From Hyperoplus lanceolatus (Eukaryota > Chordata > Actinopteri > Uranoscopiformes > Ammodytidae): a stretch of DNA of 64,000 nt. The stretch spans positions 19,721,001 through 19,785,000 of the forward strand of contig CM049417.1 in assembly GCA_026929865.2 (NCBI GenBank). Reading direction: 5' to 3'. The position numbers and the translations under genes are program-made. Each line of letters opens with the position of its first letter. Positions within the stretch are counted from its first letter, which is position 1. A model generated the notes under the pieces. The model saw only the letters and a list, made by a program, of their open reading frames with translations, searched no databases and had not been told where the DNA came from. Of this stretch, positions 10,967-22,990 are shown one piece after another.

Positions 10967-11940
10967 TAACTAACTTGTGGGTTCAAGTGAAAAGCCGTCT
11001 CATGAGTGCAACTGCTTGAGCGCTCGCAATCGGAGCGCCATGACTGACTATACTTCTCTATCATTTAATTTCCTCCCGTTCCTTTCATTCTTTCACTTTC
11101 CTGTCTGTTTTCTCTCCCTCTCTCTTTCGGCTTTGTACAAATGTTTTTCTTGTCTAAGGAACCGTTCCATATGTTTGCAATCACCCCGGCTCCCTTGCCT
11201 GCACAGATCATTTAGCAGGCTCCCTCATACATTTCAATTAAGGGCCCACCTAGTGCATGCCACAGACAACGGGGGAAAGCAATATTGATTTCTTGATATC
11301 CTCTTGCGTGGGTGGGGGGGACAAAATTAACGCTCGTACCGGGGAAATATGATAGATACCCATAGAACCGTCCGCTTGTGTCTGTTGCCATATTATGTGA
11401 TAGGCTAAAGGCTTGTTGTAGCACATGGAGAAATGTTGAGTATGTATAGCTAATTAAGAGCTGTATTCATGACAGCTGTCCCCACCAATGCACTCTCTCA
11501 GTATGGGTTACTGACAAGGCTTAATGACTACACAGTGTACAGGCATTTCCAGGCATTGTTCTGGTGTTCCACATCACTGCTTGATTGTTCCTGCTGCAAG
11601 GGCTACAACAAAACCCCTTTTATTTTGCTTAAAAGGAAAAGTGAGAGATGCCTGGCAAGACACAGCAAGGGGCCCGCCTTTCAATGTTTCAAAGTGATGG
11701 AGGCATTTACCAAACGTTGCCTGCATCCTAAAAGTGCACTTATTATTCAATTACTCAAAGCGTTTAAAAGACAGGCCGGCTGAAGTGTCGCGGGCTGTCA
11801 CTCACTCTGGGCCACCTCATCCATTCTCTTGACACTCTGCCATGGCCCGGAGAGAGCCATCAGTCAAAGCTAGCTAAGCGACGGAGGGATGCTTGCTACA
11901 TCAAAGAGCCAATTACTTTGTAATCTATAGGGACACTGTT
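10963..11940. other. Non-coding stretch, nothing recognised
   Basis: Unique-looking sequence. Open frames of about 100 codons at 10977-11288 and 11469-11783 have no recognisable domain and no coding-like context. Confidence 0.4.
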
Positions 11941-11954
11941 GAAAATGTACATGG

Positions 11955-12062
11955 CGGGGCGCTCCGGTGGTGTAGTGGATAGAGGGCGTACCATCTTGTC
12001 TCTGGCCTTCGTTGCAGTGGTCGCGGGTTCAAATTCGACCCCTGGACCTTTACTGCAGGTCA

Positions 12063-12104
<42 letters not shown>

Positions 12105-12169
12105 CTCATTTCAACTCTGTACTATCTAATAAAGCTTAAAAATACCAAAAAATAATCTTAAAATAAGAA
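11955..12169 (+). mobile_element. tRNA-derived SINE with target-site duplication
   Basis: An RNA polymerase III promoter is visible: box A TGGTGTAGTGG at 11968-11978 and a box B-like GGTTCAAATTC at 12026-12036. The body then has a (CT)n tract and ends in an AATAAAGC / AAAATAATC A-rich tail. Near-identical 14-bp flanks, GAAAATGTACATGG at 11941-11954 and GAAAATATACATGG at 12170-12183, differ by one base and are the expected retroposition target duplication. The family name is not assigned. Confidence 0.85.
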
Positions 12170-12309
12170 GAAAATATACATGGTGTTTATTTGGTTGTAA
12201 TGACTGAATACGAGAAAATAAAAATATTACAAATCATGCAAGATTATTATGAGATTCAAGTAGTTTGTTTTGGCCAGTAACCTCATAGTATTATGCGTGC
12301 ATTACTGTC

Positions 12310-12425
12310 ATACAATGGTGGAAAGTGACCAGTAAGTTGATTAGCTCATCTGCTGAAGAACAGGTTCGAGCTCCTTGTATGCTACTTTTTACTTCACTTC
12401 ACTACATCCACATTATAAAGAATGC
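12310..12425 (+). repeat. Fragment resembling a common fish dispersed repeat
   Basis: AATGGTGGAAAGTGACCAGT near 12314 and ATGCTACTTTTTACTTCACT near 12378 resemble the edges of a repeat common in fish (GGTGGAAAGTAAC ... GCTACTTTATACTTC ... CACTACAT), with the middle replaced or deleted. Recognition is from memory of the motif only. Confidence 0.35.
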
Positions 12426-15400
12426 ATACTATAGAATAACTACCCAACAGCTCCAAGTTGACCAGCTTAAAAATCAAAAATGCTACTTACTGTATATGTC
12501 AATGCGTAACAACACTAAATAAAACTGGTTAATGTAGAACTATGACCTAAAAAGATACAAACTAACCCATTTTAATCTACAGTATACAGCACAAATGGTA
12601 CGAGCCGTTTCCTTATATAGTCAGCAAGTAAAAAATATGCTCATAAATAATGTACTGTACACATCAATACCATTGATCATTAACAAAAAAACTATTGTTA
12701 CCCAAAACTGTGTAGCGGCTGTCCAATATGATGCTATGTTCAGCCCTCACTATTAATAGCAGCGCACATTCTAATTCAGTCATCCCACCCAGACAACCCC
12801 CCTCTAGGTTTCATCACATAAAAAGCCTGGCTGGTTGCTCCATGTACCCACTTTGCATGCAAGATAATCTCAAAAGGAAGAAAATATAAGAAGAATATAT
12901 TATACTGAAGAGTAGACTTATCCTTATGAATATTATTTCTCCGTGTTACAAATGATTAAAAACTACTCAAACAGTTAATCTTCTTGAGAGAAGGTATTTC
13001 ATTTATTATTCTCTCTTTTTTTTCCACTCTATTAGTCCTTATATCTCAAATGACTGGTCCGTGAAGGTTCAATAGGGATGATGTTGAATAACTCACCAGC
13101 ATTTAATTCTCTTACGGAGGGGCCGTCTGTGGCTAATGTTGACTAATTGTCCCAGTAAAGTAGATGCCATGGGCTTTGCTCTGGTATAAAGATACATGTC
13201 CAGCCTTTTGGTTCATTGCTATTGGGTCTGGGTCTTGGGGGTAGCCAACATAGAGTCTGTCATTATCTTAACGAAGATGGGACGTCTCTCACTTATGGTG
13301 GCGCTTGATTAAAATGAATGGCCCTCTGACAGGCTGACAAAGAAAGCATCAAGTTCCCCTTAAGCTGTGATGTGAGACAATGTGAAGTTTTCAAGCACAA
13401 GTACATTCTGAGGTTTTATAGCTATTTATCTTCAATAACATGTTTTATTTCATACTTGTCTAAATTGAAGGTCCAAAATAGGCATGAAATCGTCAATTGG
13501 ACTAAAACTTGGCTGTTGCGTCTGTATATTTCTACTACAAAACCATCTTAAAAAACCATTACCTCAGTTTTTTTTAATACTCCGAACTAAAAAATCGCAA
13601 TTTCTAAAGCACTTACATCAACTAAACTTTCCATAGTAGGTTTCCACTATTCTGGAAGTTATTACAGCTGGATTTGTTCGTATGTTTTTATTCATCTGAT
13701 TCATGATACATTTTGTTTTTAAAAACATGCCAGCAATGCTATAAAAAACATTGGATCCTTATATGTTGTCAAAATGAAATAAAGACTTCAGCTTTATACA
13801 ACATCTACATTTTTTTGGTTTTTATTTGGAGAGGCAAATTTCTGGGCACATAGTCAGATATTCCCAAATCGTTTTTCGAAAAATAATAATTTTAATAATC
13901 AATTGGCAAAGTTTCATGATGATATCTATACAAGTTAAATCATGTTTGTAAGATTTAAGTTAGATATAGGGACATTGTTTTATGTGCAAAAAGTTCCAAG
14001 TTCATCTCAGCTCTCTCTTATCTTTCCCCATAGACACAGTGACTTGGTTGGGGGGGGGGGGGGGTCGTGTCTGGCTGTGTAATGACAGTCTTAATGGAAA
14101 ACAAAACGGGCTCCCTCGGGAGTGTGATGGTCAGGCCGGCCATTACAGAGTCAGTCAGTGGCAGTTGATTGACTCGCTTCCACCGCTCCGTTATAAGCCA
14201 GTTAAGCCTGCGTCAAAGGGCTGCTCTGGGCACTCTCGGTATATAGTATTATAGGGCCACTGGATAAAGTGCTTTCCCTGATTTTAGTCCAACTAAATAG
14301 CTGAAGACCTCATTTGTGATTGGTCTGGGATATATATTCAATCAAGTACTTAACCCTCAAGGAGTGTTGAGAAAACTTAAGTTGGTTTCAGATGGAGGGA
14401 TGGGGGGGGGGGTATCATTGTAGAAAAAAATCTGTACGGAGTTGGCAAAAAATCAGCATGGTGCCAACTGCAGACATATATATCACAGCGTATTCCAATC
14501 TCGCAAAGGGTTGCCTGATTCATGAATGCAACATCCCAACAGCATTCAATAAGTTATCCGTTTACCACATACTACAATGTTTTTACAATGTAGCAGCTCT
14601 AGTTTTGTCCCCGTCCTTCCCATTTATCTAATATTTATGAGCCTTTGGAATAGCATATTGTACACTCTGCACTATTTGATTATGGGCAAGTGACTAGAAA
14701 CCAGATAAGCCCAGACGAGCCCCCAGTTCTTTGAGTCACAGTGTGAATTCATTAGCATGTATTTGATTATCCTAATTTAAATAAATGCTGTTTCCAGAGA
14801 CGTAAGACTTCGATTACAAAACTGGAAAATCCTTATCGATTTGGATTGGATCGTTTGGGGACTGTGGAAGCCAGACATCAGCCCAAGTCACTGTCATGTC
14901 CCTGGGAAAGCATCTTGAGATGATGAGTGCTTTATCACGTGGTGCATTTAAGTACTTCTCTTGACGACGGAAAGGAGGCAGCTCATCTGCAACAGTGCTT
15001 AGGTATACTTTTGTCTTTCCAATGATACTCCATTTGTATTAAGGGGCCAAATATGTGTCAAGGAAAAAAAAAACACTCTTTGCACCCTTAAGCCAACATG
15101 CACACTCCAGTTGACCAAACACTGTTTGAATCCATGTATTGATGCTGATTTTGAAACTGTGTTTATGGCTCATGTTTGTTAGTATGTATACTCTGCAGGT
15201 CCAATGTCCAATACATTGAGAGATGTCTGCTGTTGAACTAGGCTGTTATTTGCATACTGGTGACCTTACTGTTAACTTAAATGATTTCCAGCCATTCTCC
15301 ACTGACACATCTCAAGGACAAGTTGACCCACCCCCCCCCCCCCCCCAACAAAAAATGCAGCGGGGCATCACAAGCAGATACATATAAACAATAATTAAAT

Positions 15401-15509
15401 GTCCACACTGTGCTAAGCCACCAAATGACTTACTGACACAAACTCAAGAGCCTTTTCAATTGTGACGTAGTGAAAAATCCTAGCCATAATGGCCACTGAC
15501 AAATATATA
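12426..15509. other. Non-coding stretch with short homopolymers
   Basis: AT-rich. Contains poly-G at about 14050-14063 and poly-C at 15327-15346. No element ends or coding signal recognised. Confidence 0.4.
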
Positions 15510-15510
15510 A

Positions 15511-15537
<27 letters not shown>
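15510..15537. repeat. (AC)14 microsatellite
   Basis: Uninterrupted AC dinucleotides. Confidence 0.96.
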
Positions 15538-15541
<4 letters not shown>

Positions 15542-15846
15542 TGACCAAACATCCATATACCGTTTTCCATTTCCCCTGGACCATTCACCTGGGGGAATCT
15601 GATCACCTCCTGATGCGAAGGCTTAGAAACAGTAATGCAATAGACAAGTCAACTTATATTTCCCCAGCGAGACAGCCACAGCTAGAACTTTATATATTCG
15701 TCAGCGGACCGCACAGTCGAGGGAGATGTTGGCTGCAGGACATCGAGAGGAAGATTTAAGTAGATGGATTGGAGGATAGTGGATATTATACATAGAGACT
15801 TACAATATAGGTGCCATTTTTCATCATTTCAAATTGAGCTTACTAG

Positions 15847-16271
15847 CCAGGGTTCATACAGCGTTGTAAGAGTGAAATTCCAAGCACTTTTCCAGCGCTT
15901 TCGAGTTAAAAAAATTACTTTTTCAAGGAACCCTGAAGCGTTACATAATGTGAATTGACAATCACCTGATAATGTTATTGAATAAAAACACATAGGTCTT
16001 TCATAAAAAAATATGAAAATGAAATAGAATATGCACTGAAATCCAATTTAAAGAGGTGTGTCCTGTGTATTTCTGGGACCGTTTGGTGTCCCTGGGCATC
16101 ATTTTGGGTATAGTATAAAGTATTTTATGGACAGTCCCTAAATCAGACTGGTCAATATGGAGAAAAATCCAACATTTTCCAGATTCCAAGCGTCATGTCA
16201 AATCTTATAAAAACACAAGACTTCGAATCAAAACTCAAAATCAAACTTTCAAGAGTCTGTGCGAACCCTGG
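15847..16271. mobile_element. Short inverted-repeat DNA transposon (hAT-like ends)
   Basis: Ends CCAGGGTTCATACAG at 15847 and its near complement CTGTGCGAACCCTGG ending at 16271, each bordered by CTAG. CTAG is palindromic, so the true target duplication length cannot be read. CAGGGTTC-type ends and interior text such as CCAAGCACTTTTCCA and TTTTCAAGG are familiar from fish hAT non-autonomous elements. No coding capacity. Confidence 0.6.
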
Positions 16272-16275
16272 CTAG

Positions 16276-17198
16276 CAGATGCCATAGTAGGTTTGACAGT
16301 TTAACTCTTGTGATGCAAGGTAATCAATACAGTGGACCTCTAACCCACTTGCTGACTGCCAAGCTAGCATGACAGGGCTGGACCGGCCAATGACACCTAA
16401 TCATATCAGTGGGTAGAAAAGCCAACCTGGCCCTGAAATGCTGCATCCAGTCAGACTGGCAAGGCAGAGGAAGAATTGTGAAAGAAAAAAAACGAGACAA
16501 GGAGGGTGGTACATTAGGGGGGGGCGAGAAAGCGTTGTTGAAGCATTTGTGATAAGATGAAAAAGCCAGACATAATTTTCAGTCTGTGTTTCCACGCACA
16601 CAGGCAAGCGAGCAGCAGAGGCACAGATGTGCTGCAGCCCACACCGTCCAGCCATATTGCACAGATAAAACCTGTGAGTGAGTGATCATAACTCAGTGTG
16701 TGGAGTCTGCAGACAACACAATGTCCTCTATTGGACCACTCAGAGGCCGTTTAACTGACTCTGAAAATGGTTGGAATTGACTACATGTGTGTTTCTGTTT
16801 TGGATTATTAAGCCGTAGTTTTTTTTCTGGAACAATATTTACGGTATCTATTTTATTTGTTAAAGCTGTAGCCCGTTAGATTTTTTCATCTAGTGAATGT
16901 TCTGTACTTCATTCTAACACAACACAATTAAATAATAAAATGTTCAGAATCCAAAATATCAAGAAACATCCGCAGCTAGTAGAACAAATGCACATATCAC
17001 AGAGGGAAGGAATGTGACAAAGCCATGCCTAAACAATTTAAACACAGAAATGAGCTCATACACAAACAATGGCTTGTGCGTTCAAAAAACTGATACAAGC
17101 AAACACATTTCACATTCTTCCTTGGAATGTCCGCCATGACAGAGAGAAAAAAACCGATTGGTAAGAGGCTGAGACAGAGAAAACTATATAAAAGATTT

Positions 17199-17200
<2 letters not shown>
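16276..17200. other. Non-coding stretch, nothing recognised
   Basis: No repeats or coding signal seen. Confidence 0.4.
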
Positions 17201-17266
<66 letters not shown>

Positions 17267-17275
17267 CGTGCGTGC
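17201..17275. repeat. (TG)n microsatellite
   Basis: About 30 TG repeats followed by three TGCG repeats. It generates a His/Thr-rich minus-strand open frame that is not a gene. Confidence 0.97.
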
Positions 17276-17714
17276 CTGAGGTTCAACAAAGCCTGGCGGT
17301 TAGATGAGAGAAGAGACGAAAATGCCATCCGAGCCGCGGGAGTGGGAGGCAAGGCGTCACATAATACTTGAGGAAAATGCATTGGCAACAAAGAGGAACC
17401 AGGTGTAATACACTCATGAATAAATATGTTGAGGGCTGAGAATTGATCATTAGTGTTGTCTGGGGGAGGTAAAGAGAAAAAAAACAGGATGAGTAGAGGG
17501 CTTGATGAGTGGTGTTGAAGTATTGGAAAGATCCTTGAGAAGGACACTTTCTATTGTCAGTGTCGAAACTTTGCCATTTTTTTGATGTTGTTGCCGCCAG
17601 TGCTGTCAAATGACTGCCATTTCCTGCTCTATTTAAGCACCTTTTTTTTCTCCAAGAATGTATGTATACAGAGCTTTCTTTGCTTTTTGCTTGCGTATTG
17701 CGCTTGTGTTTCTA

Positions 17715-18016
17715 TAAGGGCCCAACCGATATTTTTTGGGCGCAGATGCAGATTCTGATATTACGAAGTAAAGAAACTCCGATACTCCGATTCCGATACT
17801 TATTTGTTTTGCCGATACATTTTGAGTGAGAGAAAAAAGAAAAAGAACAATTTTCAATAAAAGGACAATATATCTCCAATGCTTCTGACATGGATTTAAA
17901 TTGAAGGCAGAAAATTTCAGCGTTTTAGAATGTTTTTTATGTCAGAAATGATTACAGGAACTTTTATTTTCGTAATATGCATTGGCAAAAAAATTACAAA
18001 TTTACAAATGTTTCTA
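17715..18016. repeat. Probable old DNA-transposon fragment hosting the Tc1 insertion
   Basis: GGGCCCAACCGATATTTTTT at 17719 followed by repeated CCGATAC and CCGATTC words resembles the start of fish hAT-type repeats with GGGCTGxxCCGATAT ends. The right side is lost or interrupted by the Tc1 element at 18017. No opposite end was found. Confidence 0.35.
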
Positions 18017-18908
18017 CACTCACCGGCCACTTTATTAGGTGCACCTGATCAATGGCTTATAAAAACAAAAAGCTAATCAGCCAATCACATGGCAGCAATT
18101 TAATGCATTTAGGCATTTAGATATGGTCAAGACAATGTACTTAAGTCAAACCGATCAGAATGGGGAAGAAAGGGGGTTTAGGTGACTTTGAACATGGCAT
18201 GGTTGATGGTGCACGGCAGGATGGATCCATACTTTCATGTTGTTTACGCCAAATTCTGAACCTGCCATCTGAATGTCGCAACTGAAATTGAGACTCATCA
18301 GACCAGGCATGATTTTTCAATCTTCTATTGTCCAATATTGTTGATCCGGTGAGAATTGTAGCCTCATTTTCCTGTTTTTAGCTGACATGAGTGGCACCCA
18401 GTGGGGTCTTCTGTTGCTGTAGCTCATCTGCATCAAGGTTGGTTGTGTTTAGCATTCAGAGATGGTATTCTGCATACCCTGGTTGTAACGAGTGGTTATT
18501 TGAGTTACTGATGCCTTTCTATCATCTCGAACCAGTCTGCCCATCCTCCACTGACCTCTGACTTCAACAAGGCATTTTACGTCCACACAAATGACACTCA
18601 CTGGATATTTTTATATTTTTCAGACCATTCTCTGTAAACCCTAGAGATGGTTTAGAGTGACAATCCCAGTAGATAGGCAGTTTCTGAAATACTCAGACCA
18701 GCCCTCCTGGCACCCTCAACATTGCCATGTTCAAAGTCACTTAAAACCCCTTTCTACCCCATTATGTTGCTCGGTTTCAACCTCAATAAGTTGTCCCGCC
18801 CAGGTCTACATGCCTAAATGCATTGAGTTGCTGACATGTGATTGGCTGATTAGTTATGTGTTAACAAGAAAAATTAACCGCTGTGCCTAATAAAATGGCC
18901 GGTGAGTG
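18017..18908. mobile_element. Palindromised Tc1/mariner transposon derivative
   Basis: Ends CACTCACCGGCCACTTTATT at 18017 and its near complement ending at 18908 are flanked by TA (18015-18016, 18909-18910). Both ends carry the same 5'-end sequence of the element, including the CCAATCACATG stretch and the codons for GDFEHG, in opposite orientations (about 18017-18222 plus strand, about 18690-18908 minus strand). The normal 3' end and the distal catalytic region are missing. The element is thus an inverted end duplication with a deletion, about 892 bases long, and cannot encode transposase. Confidence 0.85.
18215..18740 (-). pseudogene. Tc1-like transposase remnant (middle region)
   Basis: On the minus strand, from about 18740 down, the text follows a Tc1-like transposase: a GDFEHG-coding start, helix-turn-helix-like text, then the start of the catalytic domain (about 18335 down to 18217) reading HAWSDESQFQLRHSDGRF then IWRKQHESMDPSC. 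WSDES carries the first catalytic Asp. Frame breaks and stops lie upstream of that block. The coding text ends abruptly at about 18217, where GGATCCATCCTGCC joins the inverted copy of the 5' end, so the second Asp and third acidic residue are lost. Not functional. Confidence 0.75.
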
Positions 18909-18910
18909 TA

Positions 18911-19611
18911 AAGTGACGTGGGGCCTTTTGAAACTCAAGACATTAATTAAGTGTTCTAACTGCAACGCAGGTCTACATGCATGTAGCTTAGTTACAAATG
19001 AATTCATCATTATTTCTTTATTTAGGTAATGGGTACGTCCATAAGCGAGCAACATATTGAGTAAAGTCACTGGGGAGCCATATATTATCAGAAAAAGTAT
19101 ACAGTGTGTATATAATAGATCATGTGGCATATCGGGCTCATCTATCTATTCAAGTATTCTATTCTCTGCTTTCTATTTTAATTCTATTCATAATATATCT
19201 TATAAATTACGACTGTGCACACATTCAAAAGTGAGCCCTTTTCTTTAGATTGTATCAGCATGCACCGTTTACACTTTGTTTTCTTGCTGTACCAAAACTG
19301 AGCCGGTTGTGAATGCTCCTGGGCTTGTGGTGTGATGTGAACTAAAGGTTGTCTCCTTGCCTCTTGCTGGGCTTGCAGAGTGGAGCAGCACGGCTCTTAA
19401 TTGGAGCTGTGATCAGAGAGAGGGATGTGGGCTGAGCAGGGGACCCTCAGCTCCTGGGTATATAACGCAGGGCTCTGTGTGTTTCTCCCTGTCTGTCTTG
19501 ATTAACGACCTCTCTCTTTGACCCCTCCCATGAGCCACTCCCTGACAAGAACCTTAGCTAGAGTAGACGCCCATATAATGAGCACACACACTCACACAAG
19601 TATGCAGACCA
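18911..19611. other. Non-coding stretch
   Basis: Nothing coding is seen. About 19370-19560 is more GC-rich, with GGAGCTGTGATCAGAGAG and a TATATAA at 19460, and looks unique; it could be a conserved noncoding element, which only comparison could show. Confidence 0.35.
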
Positions 19612-19790
19612 GGGTATGAAATTTAGTTTTGTTTTTTTCTTTAAACCAAGGGCTTTTTTTGACCCAGTGGAATATATTTGGGGGCATTTTGGATCATTTC
19701 CAAAATTGAAATGTAACTTCACTTCCAAAGGAAAAACTGGGGAATCAGTATCGATTCTATTCCCTAGAAAAATGATTTGGCACGTTTTGT
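19612..19790 (-). repeat. Dispersed repeat, paired with 36830-36945
   Basis: Read on the minus strand this contains GGAAATGATCCAAAATGCCC, then AGCCCTTGGTTTAAAG, then TTTCATACCCTGG. The plus strand at 36860-36945 contains GGAAATGATCTGAAATGGCC, then ACCCTTGGTTAAAAAG, then TTCCCTACCCTG. The two are diverged copies of one repeat. Family unknown. Confidence 0.5.
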
Positions 19791-21290
19791 TCTGATGAAA
19801 GACCAATATGCAATTACTCTTATAACATCTTGTAATAGTACTAGTATAGTATACTATCACAGTGTGTACTATCATACTACAGATGTTTTTCAACTCCAGC
19901 TTTGCAAATGCATGTCAACACTGTTAAAATCTCAATGAAAACAAAATATCTATTTAGTCAAATCAAGGGCAATTTCAGATTTTTCAGGGTCCATTTTGCC
20001 CCAGAGTCCCCGCTAATTTCCTTAGTTGATGTGCACACACACACAAATTGCAAGCTTGTATGTGGAAGCACACACATCCATGGATGGTCATGCAGCCGAG
20101 GTTTAATGAGTGGTTTTCTGAAGAAGAAGCGGGGCAGCAGCTCTGTTTGAATGGAAACGGGCAGGGTTAACGTTTGGCCATGGCTGACGGCATTGAATGC
20201 AAACACACGCGTTCAACATTCATCATCCTACAATGGCCACTCAAATTAAATATAGATGATCTGAAGTGCACTTGTTGTCGGGGAAAGTGAAAAGAGAAAA
20301 CGCGCCCGCCGCACACTCCACATACAGACAGCCACTTTTTTATTTTGTACTGGGTCAGCACCGTTCGAGTGTGCTGTTATTCACACTCAGGCTCTGGTAA
20401 TAAATCTGATTCCTTCACGCTGATGCTCTCTCTCTCCCTTTCCCTCTCTCTCTCTCTATCTCACACGGGCCAATCAGGAAGTGGCACAGCTTGTTTAGAA
20501 CAAAATAAAGGGTCCCACTGTGGAAAGTGAAAAAGGTAGATGCACTGCAGGAGTCATATTGACATTCAGTCCCTTACTACATGCATCAGCCAAGTTACTA
20601 CATTATCAGCTTTTGTTATGTTAAGACACAACCCATATACAGTACTGTACTGTATAATGCATACTGACCAATTAGTCTAGTATACCTTTTACTTCAGATA
20701 CTGAATCTATCCACACATTAGTCGGTATCCTAACTATTTTGATCTTACAAGATACTTAGCTCTTGCAAGCGAGCATGTATATCCTTCATTTTTGCGAATT
20801 GGAAAGATGATTACATCTTGTGATGAATTGTTTTAATGAGGCGACGTTGTGGAAGGATGCACACAGTGTGTTCCCAGCAACAAAGCCCTACAAAGGATGC
20901 AGATTTCTTCCTTAAACAATTTTTTTAACAGATGCAGGCGCGTTAGGCTACTCCCTTTCCACAAAGCGAAACAAATGCCGACATCGAATTTTAACCTTGG
21001 CACATCTGAGGAGACACCTCTTTATAATAAGTAGGGACATACAGTTGTTCAGACAATGTAAGAGAGCATCAGATAATGCATAAGCCAGCGTTGTTTGTCT
21101 TGAGAGACTAACATGCCACACACCCATTCGACACACCCTCCATCAGGGTAAATGCGAAGAGCCTTCATCTATAACGGTGTGTATGCCAACTCCTTCCACC
21201 TCCTCCCTGCTATCCCCTCACTGCTAATTATGCGGAAGATGGATTACATCATGGGATCTAATAGAGAAGAGCACCATTACACTAAGCTAT
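19791..21290. other. Non-coding stretch with a short (TC)n tract
   Basis: An impure CT tract lies at about 20426-20459. Nothing else recognised. Confidence 0.4.
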
Positions 21291-21333
21291 ACACACACAA
21301 ACACACCCACACACATACACACACACACACACA
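21291..21333. repeat. (CA)n microsatellite, interrupted
   Basis: CA repeats with single-base interruptions. Confidence 0.93.
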
Positions 21334-22474
21334 GACTACTCCCTAGCCCTGATAAAATCACTCAGGCGATCTGCCCATTTAGTTTCACATACTTATTAAC
21401 AAAACAGGGAGTGTCACTCATTATCATCACTCAAAAAAATATGAAGAATATTAGCCAGGACTTCATATATCGAGGATGGACACCATGCCATGATAAAAAA
21501 AAGTAATAATAACACCCACCACTGCATGCCCTTTACAACATGTATTGGGTTAGATTGACATACTCATAGCTGATTAAATTCTATATTAAACTATTTGGTC
21601 TGTGTATTATTATGTTTAAAGCAAGTGTTTTAAAAATAATGTATGCATTTTGATCTCACACTGGTAGAATGTAACCTTTAAAATAACAGCATGTTTTGTT
21701 CCACATAACTCCTGACAGTATCGAAAAAAAAATGCACTGGGGATGAATCAGTAAAGCTAGAATCTTACAAGCCGATTGCAATGTAAGTTCTTTCAGGGAA
21801 TATGAAATAACCATGCACTATTGTTGGCACTGCTCCTGCCCTTGCTACTTCAAAACTGCTTTTCACACTAATCTAGGTATCTGAGGATTACCACAAAAAA
21901 AAGCTGGAAAAAAAAACTCACTGACATTGCAGCAGAAAAAAAAAAGTAAGATGCCAAAAAAAAAGGGATCCAAGAACTTGTCTGTGAATGTTGGCAACTC
22001 TTAGAAGGCTTCTCTTTTTTTCTGTTCTTTTTTACCCAGTCCTCCACTCCTGTTACCACGGCAACTGATAGATGGTGAGAGTGGGGGGGACGGGGGGAGG
22101 GGGGAAATCAACATATAAAGGCTCATTTGAAATCATAATGTTGAAAAAAGTCACCACTGTTAGATGCAGGACTGGAGTTATCTCTTCCTCTTTTTTCTTG
22201 TTGTTGATGCCCCAAGGCCAAAGTGTCATGCATCTGGAGCTGGTATATAGACTTGTTTATGACTTCTGAGGCTAGGCAGACTGCATAATGTATTATGTTT
22301 ATGCTCTGTGTGGCTGTTAATTCACACTGTAACTGGGTCCACAAAAAAAATTCTCTTGGAGGAAGGCAAAAACCGCTCCGAGTCTGCTCCATTGTAGATA
22401 GAAACCTGTATGGGCAAGTGCATGCTGCCATCAACTCTCCATGTCCACTGTATCTAGCATTCTTCCACTCATCT
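21334..22474. other. Non-coding stretch
   Basis: Poly-A and poly-G runs only; nothing else recognised. Confidence 0.4.
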
Positions 22475-22990
22475 GCACTGGTGGACAAAGTACTCAAGTC
22501 AAAGTAGAGATGCACTCGGTCAGCTATTACTCAACTATGAATGAAATTTGCCTTGTCAAATATTGTCTTAAGTTAATGTACCATTGTATTTGCTAATGAA
22601 AAGTATTCAAAAGTACTTGGTGTGGATGTTCTGCTAGATATAAGTAAAGGAGTAACGCAGGAACTGGGTTCCAACAAGACAAAGGGATCAAATTAAGAAG
22701 TGAAATGACACATATTTTGCTCATATCATGTTATATCAATTACATCTTAATAGTTGTTCATTGCATAAAAACTTAAAATCATGACAATATTGGAACATGA
22801 TGAATCAACAGCTGACTTTAAACCTATACTCAGCCTCAAACTCAAATAAGTTAAAAGTGGAATACGTTGACATGCTTCCTAGATATTGTCTGGAATCAAA
22901 AGTACAATTCTTCTCAATGTGGTAGAGTGAAAATCATAAGTTTCCGAGTGATGTACAGATGGTCAAATAATTGACTTAAAGTTCAATACT
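22475..22990. repeat. Possible fish dispersed repeat (degenerate)
   Basis: Begins GGTGGACAAAGTACTCAAGT and ends near TCAGTACATTTACTTGTATA, with internal AAAAGTATTCAAAAGTAC and ATATAAGTAAAGGAGTAA. These AGTAC/AAGTA-rich words are typical of a widespread fish repeat with GTACTCAAGTAAAAGTA ends. No intact inverted ends or target duplication. Confidence 0.35.
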
